Shown piece after piece: positions 19,986 through 28,172 of a DNA stretch of 64,000 nt. The notes under the pieces were generated by a model. That model worked only from the letters and a program-made list of their open reading frames with translations, was not told the origin of the DNA and did no database searches. This DNA comes from Actinobacillus capsulatus DSM 19761 (lineage in GTDB: Bacteria > Pseudomonadota > Gammaproteobacteria > Enterobacterales > Pasteurellaceae), in NCBI RefSeq assembly GCF_000374285.1, contig NZ_KB893930.1, positions 239,390 through 303,389 of the forward strand, in the 5' to 3' direction. A program made the position numbers and the translations under genes. Numbering within the stretch: position 1 is the first letter of the stretch; each line of letters begins with the position of its first letter.

Positions 19986-21389
19986 CTAAATAAACTGAGT
20001 TAAATCAATCACTTTATCGCAGCTTTTCTCAATCAAATAGGGATCATGGCTCACAATCACTAATGCACATTTGCGTTGGCGACATTGATTGATTAATAAC
20101 TCAATCGTTTCTTTTTGCGTGACCGGATCTAAGCGAGAAGTCACTTCATCGGCAAAAAGTAATACCGGTTCAAGCAGTAAGGCACGTAAGATCGCTACAC
20201 GTTGTAATTCCCCACCTGAAACATTTTCCGCATTACGGGTGAGAATTTTCGGAGAAAGTACCAGTTGTTGCAGTAAAGTTGGAATCTGCGAACGATCTAA
20301 CTTGTGTTTATCTATCACATCGTCTAACAGCGTTTGTAAACGGACTGTTGGTGCAAAGGCTTCCGGCGGATCTTGGTACAGTTTCAATACCTGATGTTTT
20401 TTGTGTTGCTGACTGTGCCAAATTATTTCGCCGGCTTTCGGTTTCAGTAAACCGCATAACACATCAGCGAGTGTGCTTTTTCCGATGCCGCTGTGTCCGA
20501 CAACACCTAAGATTTCGCCTTGGTGTAAGTCAAACGAAAGTCCACTGAAAAGTGTTCGTTTACCTTGTGCAACACTCAGATTTTTTACCGATACAAGCGG
20601 TTGATTTTTCGCAAAAGTTTGCGAATTTTCGACCGCTTGCCAATGTTTCGGATCAGCGGCAATCAAGGCTTTTGTATATGGATGCTGTGGGTTAGCAAGC
20701 AATGTTTCTGCCGCACCTTTTTCTAATAATTGCCCCTTTTTCATCACTAAGATTTCGCCACCTAATTGTTCGGCAACTTCAATGTCGTGAGTGATGGTGA
20801 GCAAACCACCTTGATTCTGATAAGCCTGTTTGAGTAATTGAATCACATTAGTTTTGCTTTTCGGATCAAGCCCTTTAGTTGGTTCGTCCGCTAACAAAAT
20901 TTTACCATCGGCAGCGGTAGCGATAGCAAAAGAAGCTCGTTGAGCCATACCACCAGATAATTGATGCGGATAAGCGGTTTCCCACACCTTTAAGCCTAAA
21001 TACTCAAGGGCTTTTTTACCCTCATTTTTTGCCGCTTGTTTATCTTTTTTAGCCACGAAGAAAAAGCTTTCCCAAAGCTGTTTACCGATCGTCATAATCG
21101 GATCAAGCGCACGGCGAGGCTCTTGCGGTAACATTACCAAAGTTTTACCCCAAAGCGATTCAAGCTGCATATTTTCGGTTTTGCTATTTTCTATAAAAAT
21201 TTGACCGCTTGCTTCTAATCCTTCCGGTAAAGCACCCATAATAGCTTGAATCAATAAGCTTTTGCCTGAACCGGTTTCACCGAGAATGGTGATATTTTTA
21301 CCTTGTTCTAGTGTTAAGCTGATCGGTTCAACTAAGGTTAAGCCTGCGGTAGTTTTTACTCCAACATTTTCAATTTGTAGTAATGCCAT
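19986..21389 (-). CDS. dipeptide/nickel-type ABC importer, fused double ATPase
   Basis: Energy-coupling subunit with two complete ABC domains in one 467-residue chain; relatives usually use two genes (DppD/DppF or NikD/NikE). Domain 1: GETGSGKS, LSGGMAQR, LLADEPTKGLD, then NPQHPYTKALIAA, the oligopeptide-family extension. Domain 2: GHSGIGKS, VSGGELQRVAIL, LFADEVTSRLD. The linker WQAVENSQTFAKNQP is encoded by an inverted uptake-sequence pair (20,593-20,639). The gene overlaps the upstream permease stop by one base. The substrate cannot be told from sequence; peptide, nickel or a metallophore complex are possible. Confidence 0.9.
   Translation of the reverse strand: MALLQIENVGVKTTAGLTLVEPISLTLEQGKNITILGETGSGKSLLIQAIMGALPEGLEASGQIFIENSKTENMQLESLWGKTLVMLPQEPRRALDPIMTIGKQLWESFFFVAKKDKQAAKNEGKKALEYLGLKVWETAYPHQLSGGMAQRASFAIATAADGKILLADEPTKGLDPKSKTNVIQLLKQAYQNQGGLLTITHDIEVAEQLGGEILVMKKGQLLEKGAAETLLANPQHPYTKALIAADPKHWQAVENSQTFAKNQPLVSVKNLSVAQGKRTLFSGLSFDLHQGEILGVVGHSGIGKSTLADVLCGLLKPKAGEIIWHSQQHKKHQVLKLYQDPPEAFAPTVRLQTLLDDVIDKHKLDRSQIPTLLQQLVLSPKILTRNAENVSGGELQRVAILRALLLEPVLLFADEVTSRLDPVTQKETIELLINQCRQRKCALVIVSHDPYLIEKSCDKVIDLTQFI
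20593..20639. repeat. inverted uptake-sequence pair inside the fused ATPase
   Basis: ACAAGCGGT (20,593-20,601) and GACCGCTTG (20,631-20,639) flank CGCAAAAGTTTGCG. The pair lies exactly over the codons joining the two ABC domains. Elsewhere in this window such pairs are mostly intergenic. Confidence 0.85.
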
Positions 21390-22174
21390 TATTTTACTCT
21401 CCCGGATAAAAGTTGAAGGCTAAGCACCATTAAAAAGACCGCAATTACCGGCTGCATAAAGATCCACGGAGCTTCATAGTAATAAGGGAATAATTCAGTC
21501 ATCATTAAACCCAATTCTGCTGTAGGTGGGCGTAATCCTACATTCACAAATCCAAGCGTAGCTAATGCTAGAATTGCATTACCCAGCGAGAAAGCGCTTA
21601 AGGTTACAATAAGCGGGAGTAAACGAGGTAAAAGGTGGCGTTTAAAGTTGTAAAATAAGCCCATTCCCATTAAACGGGAGGATTCGATTTCGGCACTGGA
21701 TGCGAGCGTTTGGCTGACTGCACGAATTACTCGGAAAAACTCCACCCACATTACTAATGCGATACCTAAGTAAAGTGTCCAAAATGCCCCCGGTGATAAT
21801 GAAGCAAATAATAGAATGAGTAATAGGCCGGGGAGCGCCATGACTAAATCGCAAATAAAGCTGAATAAGCGATCAAGCCAGCCGCCGAAAAAGCCGGCTA
21901 AAATCCCGAATAGCAATCCGGCAACTAACGCACAAAATACGCTAAAAAGAGATAAACCAAATGATAAACGGATCGCCGAGGCAAGGCGAGCGAACATATC
22001 TCTCCCGAGATGATCTGTGCCAAACCACGCAAGTTCGTTGGGTTTGGCAAGAATCGTCGTCAGATCTTGAAAGCCAATATCCATTGGGTAAAAATAAGGC
22101 TGTAAAAAGGCAAAAGCGAGCAACATGGTAAGAATCGCTGCCCCCATTTTTTGGCTGAATGTCATTTTATTCAT
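21389..22174 (-). CDS. ABC importer permease (DppC/NikC type)
   Basis: Inner-membrane permease subunit. The 261-residue product has an N-terminal membrane segment, the GTDHLGRDMFARLASAIR block typical of DppC/NikC/OppC proteins, and about five further hydrophobic segments; the EAA-like loop is near SRLMGMGLFYNFKRH. The start at 22,174 has GGAG 7 bases ahead. It overlaps the ATPase start by one base and follows the other permease by two bases, so the three genes form one translationally coupled unit. Confidence 0.88.
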   Translation of the reverse strand: MNKMTFSQKMGAAILTMLLAFAFLQPYFYPMDIGFQDLTTILAKPNELAWFGTDHLGRDMFARLASAIRLSFGLSLFSVFCALVAGLLFGILAGFFGGWLDRLFSFICDLVMALPGLLLILLFASLSPGAFWTLYLGIALVMWVEFFRVIRAVSQTLASSAEIESSRLMGMGLFYNFKRHLLPRLLPLIVTLSAFSLGNAILALATLGFVNVGLRPPTAELGLMMTELFPYYYEAPWIFMQPVIAVFLMVLSLQLLSGRVK

Positions 22175-22176
22175 TA

Positions 22177-23124
22177 TTATACTCCATGACGTTTATTAGT
22201 AATTCGTGGATCAATCCACGCACTCAGCATATCTGCACACATATTTAACAGTACAAATAAACCGCCCATCACGAGAGAAGCACCTTGGATCATCGGCACG
22301 TCTCTAGCAATAACGGCATGCACTAAGGCGTGTCCACTACCTGGCCAAGCGAATAGACTTTCTACCACAACCACGCCTTCAATCAAATAAACCAGTTGTA
22401 CGGCATGGTAAGCTATTACTGGAATAGCGATATTGCGAATACCGTGGCGAGTGAAGGTTTGCCATTTAGAAAGCCCTTTTAAACGTGCGAATTGGTAATA
22501 TTCGGATTGTTTTACTTGCAGCATTGTCGCACGAGTAACACGTACCGAAACGGCACTCAGTCCTAATGCTAATGTTAAAGCCGGTAAAATAAAGTGTTGC
22601 CATTTACCGTAACCACCGGCTGGTAGCCAACGTAATGTTGCCGAAAAGAGCGTAATTAGTCCGATAGCAATAATAAATGCCGGTACGGAACGAAACAAGG
22701 TGCTAAATACGAGAGTGAAGCGGTCAAAAAAGCCATTTTCTTTGCGAGTGGCAAGCACACCAAGTATCGGCCCAATCATAATTGCCATAACGAGTGCAAC
22801 AATAGCGAGGCTAAGTGTATGTCCGAACTGATGAGCAATTTCGTTCCAAATCAAATCGCCAGTGACTAAGGATTTACCTAAATTAAGCTGTAAAAGGTCA
22901 AGTAACCAGTTTCCGTAGCTTTGCCACCACGGTTGATCTAGTCCTAATTCGGTGCGTACTAATTCGGCAGCGGCACTATCAGCTTGATCATAGCCGTAAC
23001 GACTTGCCGCTATACGATAAGCCATATCACCCGAGAGCTGTCGAGTCAGAATAAAAGTGAGAGTACCAACCGACCAAACCACTAAAATAATTTGCAGTAG
23101 CCGTCTAAAAATAATATTAAGCAT
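22177..23124 (-). CDS. ABC importer permease (DppB/NikB type)
   Basis: Second permease subunit, about 315 residues from the ATG at 23,124 (MLNIIFRRLLQ), the usual N-terminus in this family; in-frame starts at 23,136 (ATG) and 23,154 (GTG) are possible, but the latter lies inside a hairpin. Features: an N-terminal membrane helix with a TFILTRQLSGD block, six membrane segments, and an EAA-type loop around RHGIRNIAIPVIAYHAVQL followed by VVVESLFAWPGSG, which is characteristic. Confidence 0.87.
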   Translation of the reverse strand: MLNIIFRRLLQIILVVWSVGTLTFILTRQLSGDMAYRIAASRYGYDQADSAAAELVRTELGLDQPWWQSYGNWLLDLLQLNLGKSLVTGDLIWNEIAHQFGHTLSLAIVALVMAIMIGPILGVLATRKENGFFDRFTLVFSTLFRSVPAFIIAIGLITLFSATLRWLPAGGYGKWQHFILPALTLALGLSAVSVRVTRATMLQVKQSEYYQFARLKGLSKWQTFTRHGIRNIAIPVIAYHAVQLVYLIEGVVVVESLFAWPGSGHALVHAVIARDVPMIQGASLVMGGLFVLLNMCADMLSAWIDPRITNKRHGV

Positions 23125-23147
23125 ATTTCTAACCATGAATTCATCAA

Positions 23148-23192
23148 AAAACACGGAATTTGCCCAGGAGTTTGTGCTATTTTCCGTGTTTT
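23148..23192 (-). terminator. hairpin between binding-protein gene and permeases
   Basis: AAAACACGGAA (23,148-23,158) and TTCCGTGTTTT (23,182-23,192) form a perfect 11-bp stem; on the minus strand it ends in TTTTTT. It lies after the binding-protein gene and before the permeases. This fits an attenuator that lets the binding protein be made in excess. Confidence 0.7.
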
Positions 23193-23211
23193 AAATGCTA
23201 ATTTGATAATG

Positions 23212-24789
23212 TTATTTTGTAAGTCTTTCTAAAAAGAATCTTCTTTCGAACGGATCAAGTGTAACACCTTTGATATCATTATGGGTCGCAACATTTTGCT
23301 GATAATACACTACCGGAATAATCGGTAGTTCATCATGAATAATTTGGCTGACCGTCTGTTTTAAGAGTTTATTTCGTTGAGGATCACGCTCTGTTTCGAT
23401 TTTCTCTAACGTTTGCGCCAATTGTTCGTTACTCCAGTTCATTACGCCCCAGTCACTGCCACTTTTAGCATAATCTTGCACAATGACACCGAATGGGTCG
23501 ATCGTCTTACCATAGTTCAACGCATATAATGCCATTTCTAAACTACCATCTTTGTGACTGGCAGGGATTTCACTAAAGTTACCTACCGACACATTCACAT
23601 CAATACCGATTTGTTTCCATTGTGCTTGTAGAATCGTGGCAATAATTGGTAATTCTGGGCGATCCGAGAAGGTTTTTAAGGTAAAGCTGAACGGTTTTCC
23701 TTCTTTATTGGTTAATTTGCCTTCATTATTGAATTGGTAACCGGCAGCGGTTAAATTTTGTTTAATTGTTGCAAGATCAACAGTTTCATCTTTACTTTCC
23801 ACACGCCAATCAGCAAAAGCTTTCGGTAAAATTTGATTTGCCACTCCGTCTTCAATTTTTAGCACTTGTTCGGCAATCGCTTTACGGTTGATTGCCTGTG
23901 AAAGCGCTTGGCGAATTGCTAAGTCTTTAAAAAACGGTTTAGCCACATCCATTTTCATCTGAATCGTGCGGGCAATAGAACCGCTGGTTAAAGTCAAATC
24001 AGGATTAGTTTTTAAACGTGCGACACTCGCCGTATCTAAGTTAAACACTAATGATGTTGCATCGCTTTGAGCCATTAATACACGCGTTTCGCTACGGCTG
24101 CTTGCTAAATAATTGGCATGAATAACTTTTGGTTTTTCTCCCCAATATTGTTCAAAGCGAATAGCTTCTATTTTTTGCGGAGCTTCAATTTTATTTGCTT
24201 TAAATGCGCCGGTTCCAATTATTTGAATAACTTCATTTTTTTTATTAAATGATTCTTCAGCTAAAATAATGGTTGAATAATGTGTTAAGAAAGAAGGAAA
24301 TGGTACAAAAGATTTTGTTAATTTAAATTTTAATTGATTCTGATTTAAAACATTAATTTCTTTAATAAATGCCTTTTTTAGAATGCTTGGTTGATTCATT
24401 ACTAAATTTAAATTCTTTACAACAATTTGAGCATTTAATTTTTCACCGTTATGGAAGGTGGCATCTCGTAATGTGAAAGTCCATTCCGTTGCATCTTCAT
24501 TGCTTTTCCATTCAGTCGCAAGCCCAGGGATTAACTCTCCTTTTTCATTCGCTTCAACTAAGGTTTCTGCTAAGTTCATTCGTTGGAAAATCACGCCTGA
24601 TTGAGTTGGGTTTAAGCTATTTAGCTCCCAAGGAGCAATAACAGTAATTTGAGTTAATTCATTGTTTTTAACGTCTTTTGTTTCGGTTTGTTGTACGTTT
24701 TTTTGCGGGTTTTGAGTGACGAATTTGTCTTCACAGCCAAGTGTAAATAGTGTTGTTGCAAGTAATGAAAATAGCCATTTTTTCATCAT
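23212..24789 (-). CDS. ABC importer solute-binding lipoprotein (SBP family 5)
   Basis: Substrate-binding component, 525 residues, with a lipoprotein signal ending TLGC (Cys19), so it is probably lipid-anchored in the periplasm. Family-5 blocks are visible: LVEANEKGELIPGLATEW, WTFTLRDATFHNGE, IGTGAF and FEQYWGEKP, the last two shared with NikA and DppA. An AAGGAG Shine-Dalgarno precedes ATGATG at 24,789. It heads the operon and reads divergently from the adhesin. The pocket residues do not tell me the ligand. NikA-like similarity hints at nickel or a metal chelate; peptide is equally possible. Confidence 0.87.
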   Translation of the reverse strand: MMKKWLFSLLATTLFTLGCEDKFVTQNPQKNVQQTETKDVKNNELTQITVIAPWELNSLNPTQSGVIFQRMNLAETLVEANEKGELIPGLATEWKSNEDATEWTFTLRDATFHNGEKLNAQIVVKNLNLVMNQPSILKKAFIKEINVLNQNQLKFKLTKSFVPFPSFLTHYSTIILAEESFNKKNEVIQIIGTGAFKANKIEAPQKIEAIRFEQYWGEKPKVIHANYLASSRSETRVLMAQSDATSLVFNLDTASVARLKTNPDLTLTSGSIARTIQMKMDVAKPFFKDLAIRQALSQAINRKAIAEQVLKIEDGVANQILPKAFADWRVESKDETVDLATIKQNLTAAGYQFNNEGKLTNKEGKPFSFTLKTFSDRPELPIIATILQAQWKQIGIDVNVSVGNFSEIPASHKDGSLEMALYALNYGKTIDPFGVIVQDYAKSGSDWGVMNWSNEQLAQTLEKIETERDPQRNKLLKQTVSQIIHDELPIIPVVYYQQNVATHNDIKGVTLDPFERRFFLERLTK

Positions 24790-25090
24790 AATCTCCTTTT
24801 AATTTAGTCAAGTATTTCACAAGTGTGGCGCTGATTCTATCATAAATCCATAAAAAAAGTAGTTGTTTATTTTGTAAAGGTAATTGAGCAAATCCGATGT
24901 GTAATAAAGAATATATTTTTATAGTGGAGATCCGATTAGTTAGTAAATATAGATTAAAAGGTATATATTCATTTGGTTCTTTATTAGGTTATTTATCTAA
25001 ATAAGATTGAATGTTGTTTACGATTAATTTGATAAAGAATGAATGAAATTTAACTGAAAGAAATCAAATTCCTTAATTTGAGGTGGGAAT
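24790..25090. other. divergent intergenic region, importer and adhesin
   Basis: About 300 AT-rich bases hold the promoters of the importer operon (leftward) and the adhesin (rightward). Several TATA-type -10 candidates exist (TATAGT near 24,920; TATATA near 24,963) but no convincing -35/-10 pair. I see no Fur box, CRP site or simple-sequence repeat tract that would suggest phase variation. Confidence 0.5.
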
Positions 25091-28060
25091 ATGTATGTAA
25101 ATAAAAAAATGAGTAAAACGATAATTGCATTAGCTTTATCATCTCTTTATACAACATCTATGGCAAATGAATTAACCACGGTAACGGTTACTGCTGATAA
25201 CTTAAATAAAGTTATTGTTAATTCAGATAATAATTTAAATCTTGCAGCACAAGGAAATACATTAAATATTTCTTCTGCTGATAATGTCGCATTTTCGTCA
25301 GTAAAGACAACGACATTACGTAGTGATGCAATTAATGCAACTCAAATTAATACTGCTTCAATGACTGCATCTGGGGCTGTAAATGCAACCCAAATTAATA
25401 CCGCTTCATTAACGGCTTCAGGCGCAGTAAATGCAACCCAAATCAATACAGCAGCACTCACTGCTTCAGGTGCAGTAAATGCAACTAAAGTGAACACAAT
25501 TGCATTAACAGCTTCAGAAGCGGTTAATTCTGCACAGGTAAATGCGCTGAATGTTGCGGCAAATGTTGTAAATGCGACGACTTCAAATACGAATCGCTTA
25601 AATACTTTTACTGTAAGTACCAATGAAATTGATGCAAAAACGATTAATAGCACACAAGTAAATACTGACTCAATTACCGCAAGCGCAGCGGTAAACGCAA
25701 CGCAAATCAATACGGCATCGTTAACCGCTTCAAATGCGGTGAATTCGCAAAAAATTAATGCGGAGAATGTGAAGTCAACAACGGTTGATGCTAAAGTGGT
25801 AAATGCAACTCAAGTGAATGCCGATTCAATTACCGCACGTGCCGCAGTAAATGCTACCCAAATTAACACCGCTTCATTAACGGCTTCCGGGGCAGTGAAT
25901 GCGACGCAAATCAATACGGCATCATTAACAGCATCAAATGCAGTAAATGCAACGCAAATTAATACGGCATCGTTAACTGCTTCAAATGCGGTAAATTCAC
26001 AAAAAGTGAATGCGGAAAACGTGAAATCAACAACAGTTAATGCTAAAGCGATAAACGCAACGCAAGTAAATACCGATTCAATTACAGCGAAAGCGGCAGT
26101 AAATGCAACACAAGTTAACACAGCTTCATTAACAGCGTCAGATGCAGTGAATGCGGCAGAAGTTAATACTGCGTCATTAACAGCTTCAAATTCGGTTAAT
26201 ACAGCAAAAGTTAACGCAGAAAAAGTTAATACAAATTACTTAGCTGCATCAGGCGTTATTGACGCTGCTCGTGTAAGAACCGGTTCATTAGCGGCTTCAG
26301 GTGTGATTGATGCAGCACGTATCAGAACTGGTTCATTATCTGCTTCGGGAATTGTTGATGCGGCTCGTGTAAGAACAGAATCATTAGCGGTTTCCGGTGT
26401 ACTTGATGCGAATAGAATCCGTACAGCAAGCTTCTCTTCAAATACCGTTAATACAGATAATTTACACGTAGTAAATACGATTAATGTTGCAGATGGACCA
26501 AAAATTAGCTCAAACGGTATTACTAATTTAGCTGCTGGTGATATTTCTGAATTCAGTACAGATGCAATCAATGGTGGACAGCTATATCAAATTTTAGTGA
26601 GTAATGCATTACTTTATTATCCAAATATTGCTCCTTCAGAGTTAGTAAGTAACACGGGTTTAACAAATGCCTCAGAGAGTACTGAAGCAGCGCCTAGAAG
26701 TAGCCGTAGCAGAAGATCATTAGATAGTTTTGAGGATTTCAGCGCGGATCCTGAATTAATGACGATGACAGTCGATCCAGTAAACCTTATTCTGGAAAGT
26801 GTAGATAGCGCAACGACGGAAGCATTCCTTGAAACCTCAGCAGTCGTATCTACTGCAGATATAGCAACCTCTGCACGTGTAAATGTAGATCAAATTGTTG
26901 CAGGTACAACAGACGTCGCTCGTGTAAATGTAGATCAAATTAATGGTGGTACGGGTAATATTTCTCGTGTTAATTCAGATCAAATTGTTGCAGGAACAGG
27001 TGATATCGCAAATGTAAATACTGATTTATTAGTTGCAGGAACAGGTAATATCGCACGTGTAAATACTGATCAACTTATTGCAGGTTCTTCTGAAATTGCA
27101 CGTATTGATAGTAATGTAATGAATGCTAACCAAGCGCTAGCAACCACTTCTGTTGGTGTAGCAAACGGACCGGAGCTTACAACCGCAGGTATTGATGCTG
27201 CAGACAAAACTATTAGTAATGTTAAAGCCGGTACAAACAGTGCAGATGCGGTAAATAAAGCACAACTTGATGAAAAAGCAGATAAATCGACCGCTTATAC
27301 TTTCAACGTAAGCAATAATGAGGCAGCATTAAGTGCTGATGCGTTAGCGGATACTTGGACCTTGGAACAAGGTGATAGCTTAACTTTTGGTGCGACTTCA
27401 GATCTAAATGTGACTACAGACGGTCAAGGTAAAGTAGTATATGGCTTATCAGATGAAGTGAAATCGAAGATTGATACGGCAGCGGCAGCAAATAAAGGCG
27501 TGAATGTTTCAACTAAAGCGGCAGATGGTAAAGTTACTACCCATAACGTGAAATCTGGTGAAACGGTAGCAGTACATTCAGGTAAGAACATTGCTATTAC
27601 CCAAAATGCGAATACGATTACTGTAGCAACAGTGGATAACCCAACATTTGCGAAAGTGACTGTAGATTCTGTTTCGGTTAAAAATGGTCCGACAATTGAT
27701 AGTAACGGTATTAATATGAATAACAAACGTATTACTAATGTTGCTGATGGTGTTGAAGCAGGTGATGCGGTAAATGTACGCCAGTTAAATCAAACACGTA
27801 ATGATTTTGACAAACGTCTGAACCGTTTAAACAAAGATCGTAAAGCCGGTACGGCATCAGCAATTGCTACGGCTGGTTTATTACAAGCGCCAGCAGGTCA
27901 ATCAGGTGTAACTGCAGCGGTTGGTCAGTATGAAAGCCAAAGTGCGGTAGCGGTAGGTTACTCACAATCGCTACCAAGCGGTGTTGGTGTGAAAGTATCT
28001 TTCAGTGCGAATACTCGTAAAGAGCTTGGTGGTTCTATCGGTATGGGTTATTTCTGGTAA
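25091..28060 (+). CDS. trimeric autotransporter adhesin with 16-residue repeats
   Basis: Surface protein of the YadA class, 989 residues. AGGTGGG precedes the ATG. The signal peptide ends near TTSMA (residue 25). Residues 80-460 are about two dozen diverged repeats of the type AVNATQINTASLTASG (16 residues, 48 bases). Then comes a neck motif, NGITNLAAGDISEFSTDAI; a short R/S-rich patch; a second repeat block of about 15 residues (VARVNVDQINGGTGNI type, about 592-675); more stalk with ISNVKAGTNSADAVNKAQL and ITNVADGVEAGDAVN; and the beta-barrel anchor ending GSIGMGYFW. The anchor and necks are clear; the repeat region matches no head domain I recognise. Probable role: adhesion or self-association. 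Confidence 0.93.
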   Translation: MYVNKKMSKTIIALALSSLYTTSMANELTTVTVTADNLNKVIVNSDNNLNLAAQGNTLNISSADNVAFSSVKTTTLRSDAINATQINTASMTASGAVNATQINTASLTASGAVNATQINTAALTASGAVNATKVNTIALTASEAVNSAQVNALNVAANVVNATTSNTNRLNTFTVSTNEIDAKTINSTQVNTDSITASAAVNATQINTASLTASNAVNSQKINAENVKSTTVDAKVVNATQVNADSITARAAVNATQINTASLTASGAVNATQINTASLTASNAVNATQINTASLTASNAVNSQKVNAENVKSTTVNAKAINATQVNTDSITAKAAVNATQVNTASLTASDAVNAAEVNTASLTASNSVNTAKVNAEKVNTNYLAASGVIDAARVRTGSLAASGVIDAARIRTGSLSASGIVDAARVRTESLAVSGVLDANRIRTASFSSNTVNTDNLHVVNTINVADGPKISSNGITNLAAGDISEFSTDAINGGQLYQILVSNALLYYPNIAPSELVSNTGLTNASESTEAAPRSSRSRRSLDSFEDFSADPELMTMTVDPVNLILESVDSATTEAFLETSAVVSTADIATSARVNVDQIVAGTTDVARVNVDQINGGTGNISRVNSDQIVAGTGDIANVNTDLLVAGTGNIARVNTDQLIAGSSEIARIDSNVMNANQALATTSVGVANGPELTTAGIDAADKTISNVKAGTNSADAVNKAQLDEKADKSTAYTFNVSNNEAALSADALADTWTLEQGDSLTFGATSDLNVTTDGQGKVVYGLSDEVKSKIDTAAAANKGVNVSTKAADGKVTTHNVKSGETVAVHSGKNIAITQNANTITVATVDNPTFAKVTVDSVSVKNGPTIDSNGINMNNKRITNVADGVEAGDAVNVRQLNQTRNDFDKRLNRLNKDRKAGTASAIATAGLLQAPAGQSGVTAAVGQYESQSAVAVGYSQSLPSGVGVKVSFSANTRKELGGSIGMGYFW
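25328..26465 (+). repeat. 48-bp coding repeats in the adhesin
   Basis: Units of 48 bases encode [AV]-[VI]-N-A-T-Q-[IV]-N-T-A-S-L-T-A-S-[GN]. The first half and middle units are closest in sequence; the last four have changed to VIDAARVRTGSLAASG. A larger module containing AVNSQKINAENVKSTTV is present twice (near 25,735 and 25,990), showing duplication of multi-unit blocks. Near-identical units make length variation by recombination or slippage likely. Confidence 0.9.
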
Positions 28061-28081
28061 TTGATGTTTTAAAGACATAAG

Positions 28082-28113
28082 AAAAATGCGACCGGATGAG
28101 GTCGCATTTTTTT
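28082..28113 (+). terminator. intrinsic terminator after the adhesin gene
   Basis: AAAATGCGACC pairs with GGTCGCATTTT around a six-base loop and continues into TTTTTT. It separates the adhesin from convergent prfC. Confidence 0.9.
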
Positions 28114-28121
28114 ACTTAAAT

Positions 28122-28166
28122 CAAGCGGTGATTTTTGCAAAAAATTTGCAAAATTTGACCGCTTGT
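28122..28166. repeat. inverted uptake-sequence pair before the prfC stop
   Basis: CAAGCGGT (28,122) faces GACCGCTTGT (28,157-28,166) with TTTTTGCAAAAAATTTGCAA between. It can terminate the leftward prfC transcript. Confidence 0.75.
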
Positions 28167-28172
28167 TTTCGA

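Noticed and set aside
23125..23154. GTG start for the DppB-type permease at 23,154
   Set aside because: It is inside the stem of a hairpin and lacks a Shine-Dalgarno; the family N-terminus fits ATG 23,124.
25328..26465. CRISPR-like direct repeats
   Set aside because: The 48-bp units are contiguous, vary gradually and are in frame in a clear trimeric autotransporter gene. There are no unique spacers and no cas genes.
25342..26571. Long open frames on the minus strand opposite the adhesin repeats
   Set aside because: They arise because the 48-bp repeats contain no stop in that frame. The translations are low-complexity, lack ribosome-binding sites and match nothing.
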